NCBI GenBank assembly: GCA_013288895.1
Contig: JABDAY010000007.1
Coordinates: 1 to 55,577 of the forward strand
DNA: 55,577 nt
Origin: Chlamydiota bacterium
GTDB lineage: Bacteria; Chlamydiota; Chlamydiia; Chlamydiales; Rhabdochlamydiaceae
Direction: 5' to 3'
Within the stretch, counting starts at the first letter, position 1. Each line of letters starts with the position of its first letter. The notes below the pieces were generated by a model. It searched no databases. It saw nothing but the letters and a program-made list of their open reading frames with translations, and was not told where the DNA came from. The position numbers and the translations under genes were made by a program. Below, in pieces: positions 28,084 to 35,268 of the stretch.

Positions 28084-28773
28084 ATGGACGCAGTTGTTTG
28101 CAAAAATATTAAGAAGTGGTTTGGGACGGGAGCCGCACGTGTCGAGGCTTTGCGTGGTGTTGACTTGGTAGTGAGGCAGGGAGAGCTATTGTTGCTCATG
28201 GGGCCATCGGGTTCTGGCAAAACGACCCTACTGTCGGTGATTGCGGGAATTTTAACGCAAGACGAGGGGGAATGCCTTGTCTCCGATATTAACCTAAACG
28301 CCATGTCGGATGAAGAGAAAACTCATTACAGAGGCAAACATATTGGCTTTGTCTTTCAATCGTTCAATCTCATCCCCACTTTAACCTGCAAAGAAAACGT
28401 TTCAGTGCCTCTACTTCTCAATAATGTCGATATGAAAACAGCTCTTCAAAAAGCAGAAGAACTTTTAAAAATGGTGAGCATCCCTGAAAAAGCTGACGCC
28501 TATCCCAAAGAGTTATCTGGCGGCCAGCAGCAGCGCGTTGTGATAGCCAGAGCCATGATCCATAACCCTGACCTGATCGTCTGCGATGAGCCCACAAGCT
28601 TCCTCGACGCCGACACAGGAACACAAGTCATGGAACTTCTCCGAGCCCTCGCCAAAGAGCATGGCAAAACCCTCATCGTCGTTTCCCACGATCCTCGCAT
28701 CATGCCCTACGCCGACAGGATCGAAAATCTCGAAGACGGAAAAATAAGAGAAACGCAAATCGCAAAACATTAA
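28084..28773 (+). CDS. ABC exporter ATPase, LolD/DevA/MacB type
   Basis: A 229-aa ATPase that powers the exporter encoded by the preceding three genes. All ABC motifs are present and intact: Walker A GPSGSGKTTLL at about 40-50, Q-loop FVFQSFNLIPTL, signature LSGGQQQRVVIARA, Walker B LIVCDEP and the His switch VVSHDP. The start lies 5 bases after the permease stop, so the two are translated together. The last seven codons (ETQIAKH) and the stop are encoded by the left arm of a hairpin element at 28749-28852, which sits between this gene and a convergent one. The C-terminal end may therefore have been altered by that element. Confidence 0.95.
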   Translation: MDAVVCKNIKKWFGTGAARVEALRGVDLVVRQGELLLLMGPSGSGKTTLLSVIAGILTQDEGECLVSDINLNAMSDEEKTHYRGKHIGFVFQSFNLIPTLTCKENVSVPLLLNNVDMKTALQKAEELLKMVSIPEKADAYPKELSGGQQQRVVIARAMIHNPDLIVCDEPTSFLDADTGTQVMELLRALAKEHGKTLIVVSHDPRIMPYADRIENLEDGKIRETQIAKH

Positions 28774-28852
28774 ACGCAAAACGAAAGAAAGAATTAAGAA
28801 TTCTTAGATTTCTTCTGTTTTGCGTTTTTTGTTTTGCGATTTGCGTTTCTTC
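28749..28852. repeat. related long hairpin repeat (AACGCAAA type)
   Basis: A near-perfect inverted repeat of about 52 + 52 bases centred at 28800/28801. The outer 20 bp (28749-28768, AGAAACGCAAATCGCAAAAC) are exact, followed by AAACGCAAAAC (28772-28782), then purine-rich GAAAGAAAGAATTAAGAA and its pyrimidine complement. The purine/pyrimidine centre matches that of the GGGCAC elements. It lies between convergent genes, so it may act as a bidirectional terminator; it also codes for the last residues of the ATPase. Confidence 0.85.
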
Positions 28853-28858
28853 CCAACG

Positions 28859-29851
28859 TCAAGCGTTTAGTCTATTAACTTTCACGCTTGTAGTGAGTGT
28901 TTCTTGAGGCGTTCCTTCTGCATCAAATATTGTCCCTGAGGTGGGGGTTGCATCGCCGTAGTAACGTCCGCAAGCCACTTTGATATGGTTTTTGCCTGCC
29001 ATACAGCCGTTGGTTGGATCAAAACCGAGCCATCCTAGATAAGGGAGAAAAATCTCAACCCATGCATGAGTGGCATCAGATTGGATCTTATTTTCGTAAT
29101 TTCCATCAGTATAAATATAGCCCACTCTATAACGAGCAGGAATATCTAATAACCTGGCAAGGCAGATGAATAAATTAGCAAAATCTTGGCAAACCCCTTT
29201 ACGCTTAATGTAAACTTGATAAGGTGTAGTGGAAAGGGAAGTTTCACCTGGCATGTAAGAAAATTCCCGATAAATGGTCTGATTGATATCGTTTAACAAT
29301 TCAAAGACATCGTGATGACTTTTATTGACAAAACTCATGGCGTACTCAGCTAATTCAAATAGTTCTGACTCAGGCAATTCTGGAGTCTGTAAGTAGACTT
29401 GTAACATGACTCGATCCCAAGGCATCCAGATCATCGGCAGCGTCCGCGGTTGATGAAGTAAATCCATCCTTTTAGGGGTCTCTTGTATACAGACAATGGA
29501 GTGACTCTCTACACGCAATTCAGTATACGGCTCGCGAATTTCAATAAAAGAAGCATTATTTCCAAATACTCCTACAAAATTGCCAGTTTCTTCTTTCTTG
29601 GCCATTACGCTAAATTCGCAGTATAAAATAGTTTGCTCTTCATCCATCTGAGGCTGCAATCGGAAAAGGTGTTTGCTATGATTTACTTGGGATGAATACT
29701 TATAAGTGGTTTCGTGAGTGATCGAGAATATATTGGGAAATGAATCAGGACTGAAGGAAACTATATTTGGTATTGGGGGATTCTCTTTAACGTTTTCAAA
29801 TGGCGCTACTTTTCTATGGATGGGAATAACATGCGTTTTTTTTACAACCAC
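28859..29851 (-). CDS. transglutaminase-like cysteine peptidase family protein
   Basis: A 330-aa protein of the bacterial transglutaminase-like superfamily, whose members act as proteases, amidases or cross-linkers. The catalytic triad is visible: Cys221 in RKGVCQDFANL, His262 in THAWVE and Asp278 in GFDPTNG. The N-terminal half (HETTYKYSSQVNHSKHLFRL) is the usual beta-rich N-domain of this family. The start is a GTG at 29851 with GGAG six bases upstream. No signal peptide is seen, so it is likely cytosolic. Relatives are often encoded with an alpha-E helical domain protein and an ATP-grasp enzyme, but neither is nearby here. A stable hairpin at 29871-29899 separates it from the polyglutamine gene. 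The substrate is unknown. Confidence 0.88.
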   Translation of the reverse strand: MVVKKTHVIPIHRKVAPFENVKENPPIPNIVSFSPDSFPNIFSITHETTYKYSSQVNHSKHLFRLQPQMDEEQTILYCEFSVMAKKEETGNFVGVFGNNASFIEIREPYTELRVESHSIVCIQETPKRMDLLHQPRTLPMIWMPWDRVMLQVYLQTPELPESELFELAEYAMSFVNKSHHDVFELLNDINQTIYREFSYMPGETSLSTTPYQVYIKRKGVCQDFANLFICLARLLDIPARYRVGYIYTDGNYENKIQSDATHAWVEIFLPYLGWLGFDPTNGCMAGKNHIKVACGRYYGDATPTSGTIFDAEGTPQETLTTSVKVNRLNA

Positions 29852-29870
29852 TTTTTACTCCAACAAAGCC

Positions 29871-29899
29871 CTTCAAGAGGGGTTAGACCTCTCTTGAAG
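29871..29899. terminator. 12-bp stem hairpin between two minus-strand genes
   Basis: CTTCAAGAGGGG (29871-29882) and CCTCTCTTGAAG (29888-29899) form a 12-bp stem with one G-T pair and a 5-base loop TTAGA. It lies just after the stop of the polyglutamine gene and before the transglutaminase start on the same strand. There is only a weak T-rich tail, so it may be a terminator, a processing site or a stabilising stem. Confidence 0.55.
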
Positions 29900-29919
29900 A
29901 GATTGATTTCCCAGATTCT

Positions 29920-30249
29920 TTACTGTTTCTTCTGGAGTTTTTGAATCTGTTCCTGAAGCTGTTGCTGCTGTTGTTGCAATTGCTGTATCTGTTGTTGCAT
30001 TTGTTGTTGCTGTTGTTGGTGCAGCTGTTGTTTTTGCTGTCTTAACTGTTGCTGTTGTTGTTGCAACTGCTGCATCTGTTGCTGCTGTTGCTGCATCTGT
30101 TGCTGCTGTTGTTGGTGTTGCTGCTGTTGTTGTTGCGGCTGCTGTTGCTGCTGCGGCTGTTTTTTTACTTGCTGCTGCTGCTGTTGCTTTTGTTCCAACT
30201 TCTTTTCTTGTCGTTGTTGCACCTTTTGTTGATGTCGTCTATGTGTCAT
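29920..30249 (-). CDS. polyglutamine protein (109 aa)
   Basis: A small basic protein of about 60% Gln. It opens MTHRRHQQKVQQRQEKKLEQ, runs through several blocks of five to seven Gln separated by His, Met, Leu, Lys or Pro, and ends LQEQIQKLQKKQ. A good ribosome site (AGGAG, 7 bases before the ATG) and an intact frame argue that it is translated and not just a CAA/CAG repeat. The Leu and Met spacing (QQMQQLQQQQQQLRQQ) would allow a coiled coil. No family or signal peptide was recognised. It is preceded on its strand by a terminator-like hairpin, so it probably has its own promoter. Its function is unknown; long Gln tracts are rare in bacteria. Confidence 0.7.
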   Translation of the reverse strand: MTHRRHQQKVQQRQEKKLEQKQQQQQQVKKQPQQQQQPQQQQQQHQQQQQQMQQQQQQMQQLQQQQQQLRQQKQQLHQQQQQQMQQQIQQLQQQQQQLQEQIQKLQKKQ

Positions 30250-30277
30250 TTGGATCTCCTAAATTTAAAAAAACACT

Positions 30278-30310
30278 TATGTGTCTAACCTTCCTATATT
30301 AGACCACATA
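30278..30310 (-). terminator. intrinsic terminator after the second outer-membrane factor gene
   Basis: Read on the minus strand, TATGTGGTCTAA (30310-30299) pairs with TTAGACACATA (30288-30278) with a one-base bulge, followed within a few bases by a run of seven T. It lies between the end of the outer-membrane factor gene and the polyglutamine gene, as expected for rho-independent termination of the former. Confidence 0.6.
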
Positions 30311-30346
30311 AAATTTGTCAAACCTTCTCTTTTTTTCTTCCGCTCA

Positions 30347-31765
30347 TTACTCATCGTTCATCGTTTCTTCCACGTCCCATCCTTGGCCGAGGGCTTTATA
30401 GAGGGTGACGAGCGTTAAGAAGACGTTGGCATCGGTTTCTGCTTGAGATAACTGGGCACGGAAGAGAGAGCGCTCAGCATCGAGGACGGTGAGGTAATCA
30501 TTTTGTCCATTGTCATAGCGAAGAGTTGCGAGTTTGAGATATTCAGTTAGCGCTTGGACTTGATCTATTTGTACAAGAGAGATTTCTTTGGCTTTTTGAT
30601 GTCCAATGAGAGCGTCGCTAACTTCTTGAAAAGCTGTAAGGATGGTTTGTTGATAGGCATGAACAGCTTCCAAAGCTACTGCTTGGGCTTCTTTAAGTTG
30701 ATAGGTGAGTTTCCAGCCTGTAAAGATGGCTTGGAGGGCGTTCACTCCTACATCCCACATTTTTGCAGCATTGGAAAAAAAGTTAGAGAGCGCTGTACTT
30801 TCAAACCCAAAGGCTCCCGTAAGCGATATTGTAGGGAAAAAGGCCGCTTTTGCCACCCCTATTTCTGCGTTCGCGGCCAAGAGTCTAAACTCTGCTGCAA
30901 CAATATCGGGGCGGCTTTCAAGAAGATCAGAAGGAAGTCCCGCCGGAATGCTCGGAGGCGCTGTAAGTAAGGTTCCCCTATCGATATGTCCAGGCACTCT
31001 TCCCAGTAAGACACAAATGAGATCTTCTTGCTGAGGGATCAACTCTTCATAGGTTTTGACTTGGATTTCTGCATCGTCTGCCTCTGATTCTGCCTGCATC
31101 ACCTCGAGCTCTGAGGTAAGACCTCCCTCAAAGCGAAGTTTGGCGAGTCTCCAAGAGTCTAGACGAGAGGCATAGGTCATTTGGGAGATTTGGAGTTGTT
31201 TATCATATTGCTCTAAGAGGATATACGCTGAGGCAAGCGAACTCACAAGTGTTAAGATAACCGTTCTTCTGGTTTCAATTTGTGCAAAATATTCTGATTT
31301 TGCGGCATCAGTTGCATTGCGAATCGCCCCCCAAAAATCTATTTCATAAGAAAGACTTAGAAAGAGCGCGTAGAGATTATTGACCCTTGTGCCTGTAGGA
31401 ATGGGGGAATAGTCAAGGCCATTTGTCAGGTCTTGTCTCATATAAGAGGCGTTAAGATCAACTTCAGGATAAAGGCTCGAGGCAACAATTTTAAATTGAG
31501 CAAAGAACTCAAGCACCCGCGCGGTTGCAACTTGTAAATCTTGGTTATTTTCTAAGGCCTCTCTAATAAAATCATCAAGAAGAGGATCATAAAACTGCTC
31601 CCACCAAGCTGCATTGACATAATCGGTTGTCTCCCCTTCAATATTAAAGCGCCAAGACTCTGGCATTGCCATATCAGGCCTGGAGTAATTCGGCTTAAAA
31701 TTACAAGAAACCAACAAAAGAAGAAGGATTTTCATTAAAAATAGCGTGACATTTTTCGTAAGCAT
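30347..31765 (-). CDS. NodT/OprM-type outer-membrane factor lipoprotein (RND partner candidate)
   Basis: Outer-membrane channel of about 473 aa. The ATG at 31765 gives a convincing lipoprotein signal (MLTKNVTLFLMKILLLLLVSC, Cys21 in LVSC) and has GGGGGAG upstream; the frame extends 25 codons further without a better start. After the Cys, NFKPNYSRPDMAMPESW is the NodT-family opening. The OEP repeats include AKLRFEGGLTSELEVMQAE and ATLRYDNGQNDYLTVLDAE. It shares a fold, but clearly not a recent copy, with the channel at 25425. Its neighbour is the RND pump and adaptor at 35269-39485 on the same strand, interrupted by one gene on the other strand, so it is the likely third part of that pump (inference). 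Confidence 0.9.
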   Translation of the reverse strand: MLTKNVTLFLMKILLLLLVSCNFKPNYSRPDMAMPESWRFNIEGETTDYVNAAWWEQFYDPLLDDFIREALENNQDLQVATARVLEFFAQFKIVASSLYPEVDLNASYMRQDLTNGLDYSPIPTGTRVNNLYALFLSLSYEIDFWGAIRNATDAAKSEYFAQIETRRTVILTLVSSLASAYILLEQYDKQLQISQMTYASRLDSWRLAKLRFEGGLTSELEVMQAESEADDAEIQVKTYEELIPQQEDLICVLLGRVPGHIDRGTLLTAPPSIPAGLPSDLLESRPDIVAAEFRLLAANAEIGVAKAAFFPTISLTGAFGFESTALSNFFSNAAKMWDVGVNALQAIFTGWKLTYQLKEAQAVALEAVHAYQQTILTAFQEVSDALIGHQKAKEISLVQIDQVQALTEYLKLATLRYDNGQNDYLTVLDAERSLFRAQLSQAETDANVFLTLVTLYKALGQGWDVEETMNDE

Positions 31766-31918
31766 AAGACCGGGGCTCCCCCTTTTCGTCATTATGCAAA
31801 CACTCCAATAAGTGTAAATCTTTTTTTTAAAATGTTTCATTTAAGCAAGGCTTATAACTTCTGACTGAAGCGCAATCTAGTACTGTAAATTAATTAACAT
31901 ATATTGTATGACAAGATT

Positions 31919-34900
31919 ATGCGCATTAATGTAGGAAAGTGTCATAGCTTCGAGGAATTCCAAATTGTCTTGAGAACTCTTGACGAAATGCAAGACCAGG
32001 ATATTGGAGTAGAGCTTTATAAAGGAGTGCTGGAAACTGCTAAATTTTCTCCAGATCCACTACGAAATATCACAATTGAGACAGCGCGAAAACAACTCCT
32101 AGAAAATAATCCTTTATTTGCACAGAGGCAGATTTTAGAAAATCCTTCTCTTCAAAAGCCTGTTCAAATAACCATTCAACGCCCTGCAGCGGAATTAAAG
32201 CAACTAGAGCAGCGCTTTAGTGGGATCATCGAAAACTTAAAAACAGGATCGACTTTAGATCGCGACTTTGTATCCATAAGAACTAGCGATGGGAAAATCC
32301 TTAAAGTGCCCCTTGCGGTATTGCCTCAGTATTTTTCTGTTGCCGCAACGTGGGATAAAGAGGCTCGATCTCTAGACATTGATAGCGGGACGGTGAACCT
32401 CTTTTTAGATTATCAGTGTGGCGTGCCCATTAATAAAAAGATCACTGTTTATCAACTGATAGAACTTCATCGACTTGCAGATTATTTTGGAGCAAACAGT
32501 TTGTATGATGAGACCCTTTGTTTAATGATAAATTCGACAGACAATCCCGCAGAAATGAGCATCATTTTACCATGGATAGTTTCTGCTATGTTAGCAAACC
32601 ATATAGGGAAGGCCGATCCAACAGATGTTATCTATCATCTATTATCTTTACATAACGAAACAATCCCACCATGGCTCCGAAATAGAATTTTAGAACAATT
32701 AAAATCCGCTGCAGCAGAAAACAACATTGCTGCATGCTATCACCTGGGAGTGTGTTTTCTGGAAGGGATTGGAACAATAAAAGATCCTATGAAGGGTAGC
32801 GAATATATAAATCAAGCTGCTGAAGCACATTACCCACTTGCAGAATTCTATCTTAGGGAGAAGGTAAACTACCCTGAAAAAAAGATGTCTCGAGATGATT
32901 TTCTAATCTCATTTGCCCCTTTGATGGTGCGTTTAGAGGAATCATTCCATGATATCCCCAAATTTCATAAATTACTGTTTAAATACCACAACCTAACATG
33001 GCAAGTCAGAGAATATCTGGAGAATGTAAGCCCCGAGGACCCCAAATACAGCGCGGCGCTTTTCCATCTGGCCATTTTCTATCAAGAAAGGTTTGGAGAA
33101 TGGTCTGGAACTCCACTAGACACGTTAAAAGTCTTAAGAACACTTGCACAAGCTGCGGAGCTAGACTATCTTCCCGCCCAAAATTATCTTTCTCAGCATG
33201 TAAATAAGAAAACCATTTTAGAAGTTTATAATGTAGCAGAAAAACTAACTCCTGATAGAGCGATTTATAGACACTCTTTGGATCAGCTATTCGAAGATTT
33301 GCTAACTCCGAATCCACCTCTTTATACAGCTGAGGATTTTTATAAAAGGCTGAATACGTCTGATAGAAAAACACAACAACAATTCGAAAGGAAACTAACA
33401 GAGATGAGCGAGAGCCCTGAGCCTCTTAAAGCATCTATCGCAAAATTCCATCTTGCGAAATTTTATCAAGAAGGTATTGGGGGTCCAAAAAAAGAACGCA
33501 TCGCAGTGGGATTACTCAGAGAGTCTGCCCAACTATTTGAAGGCTGCAGAAAGATGCTGCCTAATATGACCGCACCTGCCTTAGCAAAAGAAGAGCTGGC
33601 AACTAAAAATCATAATGCCCACCAAATGTCCTTACACCAATCCCTTCTTCGGTTAAGACGTTCTTCAGAAGAGATGGTTACCATACCGCTTGAAAAAGAA
33701 GGGGCAGAAGGGTTAGAAGAGGAGACACTCCAAATACCACGAGCTTTTTTACCTACAAACTTTGATCTGAAAACATTCAAGAAACTCGACACTGCCACTC
33801 AAAAGCTCTTCGTAGATTTTCAGTATGGATTAGGAATCCCCCCAGAAACACCATTTAAGGCACTCGTTGAATTATATCAGTTAGCCCTCCACTATGATAT
33901 CCAAAACCTATTAAATGCCTCAAGCGATCTAATAACCCAATCTTTTACAAGCAGCACCCCTAGGGAACTTTTTCTGGAGCTTTTTGATCTTGTACTATTA
34001 GAAGAAAAACCTTCTTTGTACGAATCTAGCCTCATCCCATTTTTTTTGAAGCTGCTACCTAACGAACCAAAAAGAACACAAGAAGCATTTGTGGAGAAAT
34101 TAAAACCCCTTGCCAGCAGACAAGATGCCGTCGCCCAAAACTTTCTAGGCTTTTGCCTTGAGAATGGGTGTGGAATTGAACAAAACGAAAAAAAAGCCCT
34201 CGAAAACTACGAACGGGCCGAAAGGAACGGAAACATTCTAGCTCAATATAATCTTGGGCGTCTTTGCCAGGATAAAACCCAAGCCTTTAACTACTTCAAG
34301 TTGGCAGCTGATCACAGGCTATCCACTGCCGAAGACCGCGTTGGATCCTGCCTTTTTAATGGCACGGGAATACCACAAGACCTTGTGGGTGCTGCTGTAT
34401 ACTATTGGAGAGCTGCCAACCAAGGAAATAGTTCAGGCCAATATCATTTAGGGATGTGTTATTTCAACGCAAAAGGAGTAGATGAAGACCAAGCTAAAGC
34501 TTTAAAACTTTTCCAATTATGTGTAGATCAAGGAGACCCTCAAGGTTTGCATGGACTTGGACTCTGCAGCGAAACTAACTGCTTAGAATATCTCGAAGAA
34601 GGCAGAGAACTAGGAAATTTAGATTGTCTATTTGAACTTGGTAAGTGTTATTTTTATGGCTCTTACGGGATACTCCGAAATAAAGGCAAGGGATTTTTAC
34701 TTTACAAAGAAGCTGCGGATCAAGGGCATGCTGCCGCACAGTATCGTGTGGGGCAATGTTATGAGCAAGGGCATGGTGTGGCTAAAGCTCCTAAATTAGC
34801 CTATGAATACTACCACATGATCCCTTCTTATCATCTTAATCAGTATCCAGCTGCGGCACTTTTCTTAGGGCAATGCTATAAAAACGGCTTTATAAAACAG

Positions 34901-35206
34901 GATGGATCGGTGATAAAGCCCGATCTTAAGGAGGCTTTTGACTTCTTTAAAATAGCAGAAGGAAGTTCCTCAGCGAACAATGAACTAGGGATCTGTTATG
35001 AACATGGGTACGGAGTTGAAAAAAACGAAGATCTGGCTCGTGACCATTATACACAGGCTCTCAGCAAAGACGAAGACTTTCCTGAAGCGCACTATTTTCT
35101 TGGGCTTCACTCCAAGGACCCAGAAGGAGCCTTATACCATTTGCAAACAGCGGCAGCCCTCGGCTTTAAGCCCGCAATAGACAAACTAGCCGAACAAGCT
35201 GAATAA
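31919..35206 (+). CDS. BTB-like and Sel1-repeat protein (effector candidate)
   Basis: A long soluble protein of about 1095 aa. Two regions read like BTB/POZ domains. The first is at about 115-220, with VSIRTSDGKILKVPLAVLP then ELHRLADYFGANSLYDE. The second is at about 580-690, with LFVDFQYGLGIPPETP then LVELYQLALHYDIQNLL. Sel1-type helical repeats fill the rest: one group after each BTB-like region, for example ACYHLGVCFLEGIGTIKD, QYHLGMCYFNAKGVDEDQ and QYRVGQCYEQGHGVAKAP. In eukaryotes, BTB domains recruit cullin-3 ubiquitin ligases, and Sel1 repeats are common in effectors of amoeba-associated bacteria. The ATG at 31919 is used; a TTG five codons upstream is possible. There is no signal peptide. 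The BTB call is by pattern only; the Sel1 repeats are clear. Confidence 0.82.
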   Translation: MRINVGKCHSFEEFQIVLRTLDEMQDQDIGVELYKGVLETAKFSPDPLRNITIETARKQLLENNPLFAQRQILENPSLQKPVQITIQRPAAELKQLEQRFSGIIENLKTGSTLDRDFVSIRTSDGKILKVPLAVLPQYFSVAATWDKEARSLDIDSGTVNLFLDYQCGVPINKKITVYQLIELHRLADYFGANSLYDETLCLMINSTDNPAEMSIILPWIVSAMLANHIGKADPTDVIYHLLSLHNETIPPWLRNRILEQLKSAAAENNIAACYHLGVCFLEGIGTIKDPMKGSEYINQAAEAHYPLAEFYLREKVNYPEKKMSRDDFLISFAPLMVRLEESFHDIPKFHKLLFKYHNLTWQVREYLENVSPEDPKYSAALFHLAIFYQERFGEWSGTPLDTLKVLRTLAQAAELDYLPAQNYLSQHVNKKTILEVYNVAEKLTPDRAIYRHSLDQLFEDLLTPNPPLYTAEDFYKRLNTSDRKTQQQFERKLTEMSESPEPLKASIAKFHLAKFYQEGIGGPKKERIAVGLLRESAQLFEGCRKMLPNMTAPALAKEELATKNHNAHQMSLHQSLLRLRRSSEEMVTIPLEKEGAEGLEEETLQIPRAFLPTNFDLKTFKKLDTATQKLFVDFQYGLGIPPETPFKALVELYQLALHYDIQNLLNASSDLITQSFTSSTPRELFLELFDLVLLEEKPSLYESSLIPFFLKLLPNEPKRTQEAFVEKLKPLASRQDAVAQNFLGFCLENGCGIEQNEKKALENYERAERNGNILAQYNLGRLCQDKTQAFNYFKLAADHRLSTAEDRVGSCLFNGTGIPQDLVGAAVYYWRAANQGNSSGQYHLGMCYFNAKGVDEDQAKALKLFQLCVDQGDPQGLHGLGLCSETNCLEYLEEGRELGNLDCLFELGKCYFYGSYGILRNKGKGFLLYKEAADQGHAAAQYRVGQCYEQGHGVAKAPKLAYEYYHMIPSYHLNQYPAAALFLGQCYKNGFIKQDGSVIKPDLKEAFDFFKIAEGSSSANNELGICYEHGYGVEKNEDLARDHYTQALSKDEDFPEAHYFLGLHSKDPEGALYHLQTAAALGFKPAIDKLAEQAE

Positions 35207-35210
35207 TCTC

Positions 35211-35249
35211 TGGAGCTTTATCGTAACCTTTGAGTATAAAGAGCCTCCA
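35211..35249. terminator. imperfect hairpin between convergent genes
   Basis: TGGAGCTTTAT (35211-35221) pairs with ATAAAGAGCCTCCA (35236-35249), with small bulges, in the 62-base gap between the stop of the Sel1 gene and the end of the RND pump gene. It may end transcription from both sides. No strong T-run is seen. Confidence 0.4.
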
Positions 35250-35268
35250 AGCCGGGATTTGACAATAC

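Noticed and set aside
29920..30249. Plus-strand frame over the polyglutamine gene, reading as poly-Leu
   Set aside because: It is the complement of CAA/CAG codons; it has no ribosome site, whereas the minus-strand frame has one.
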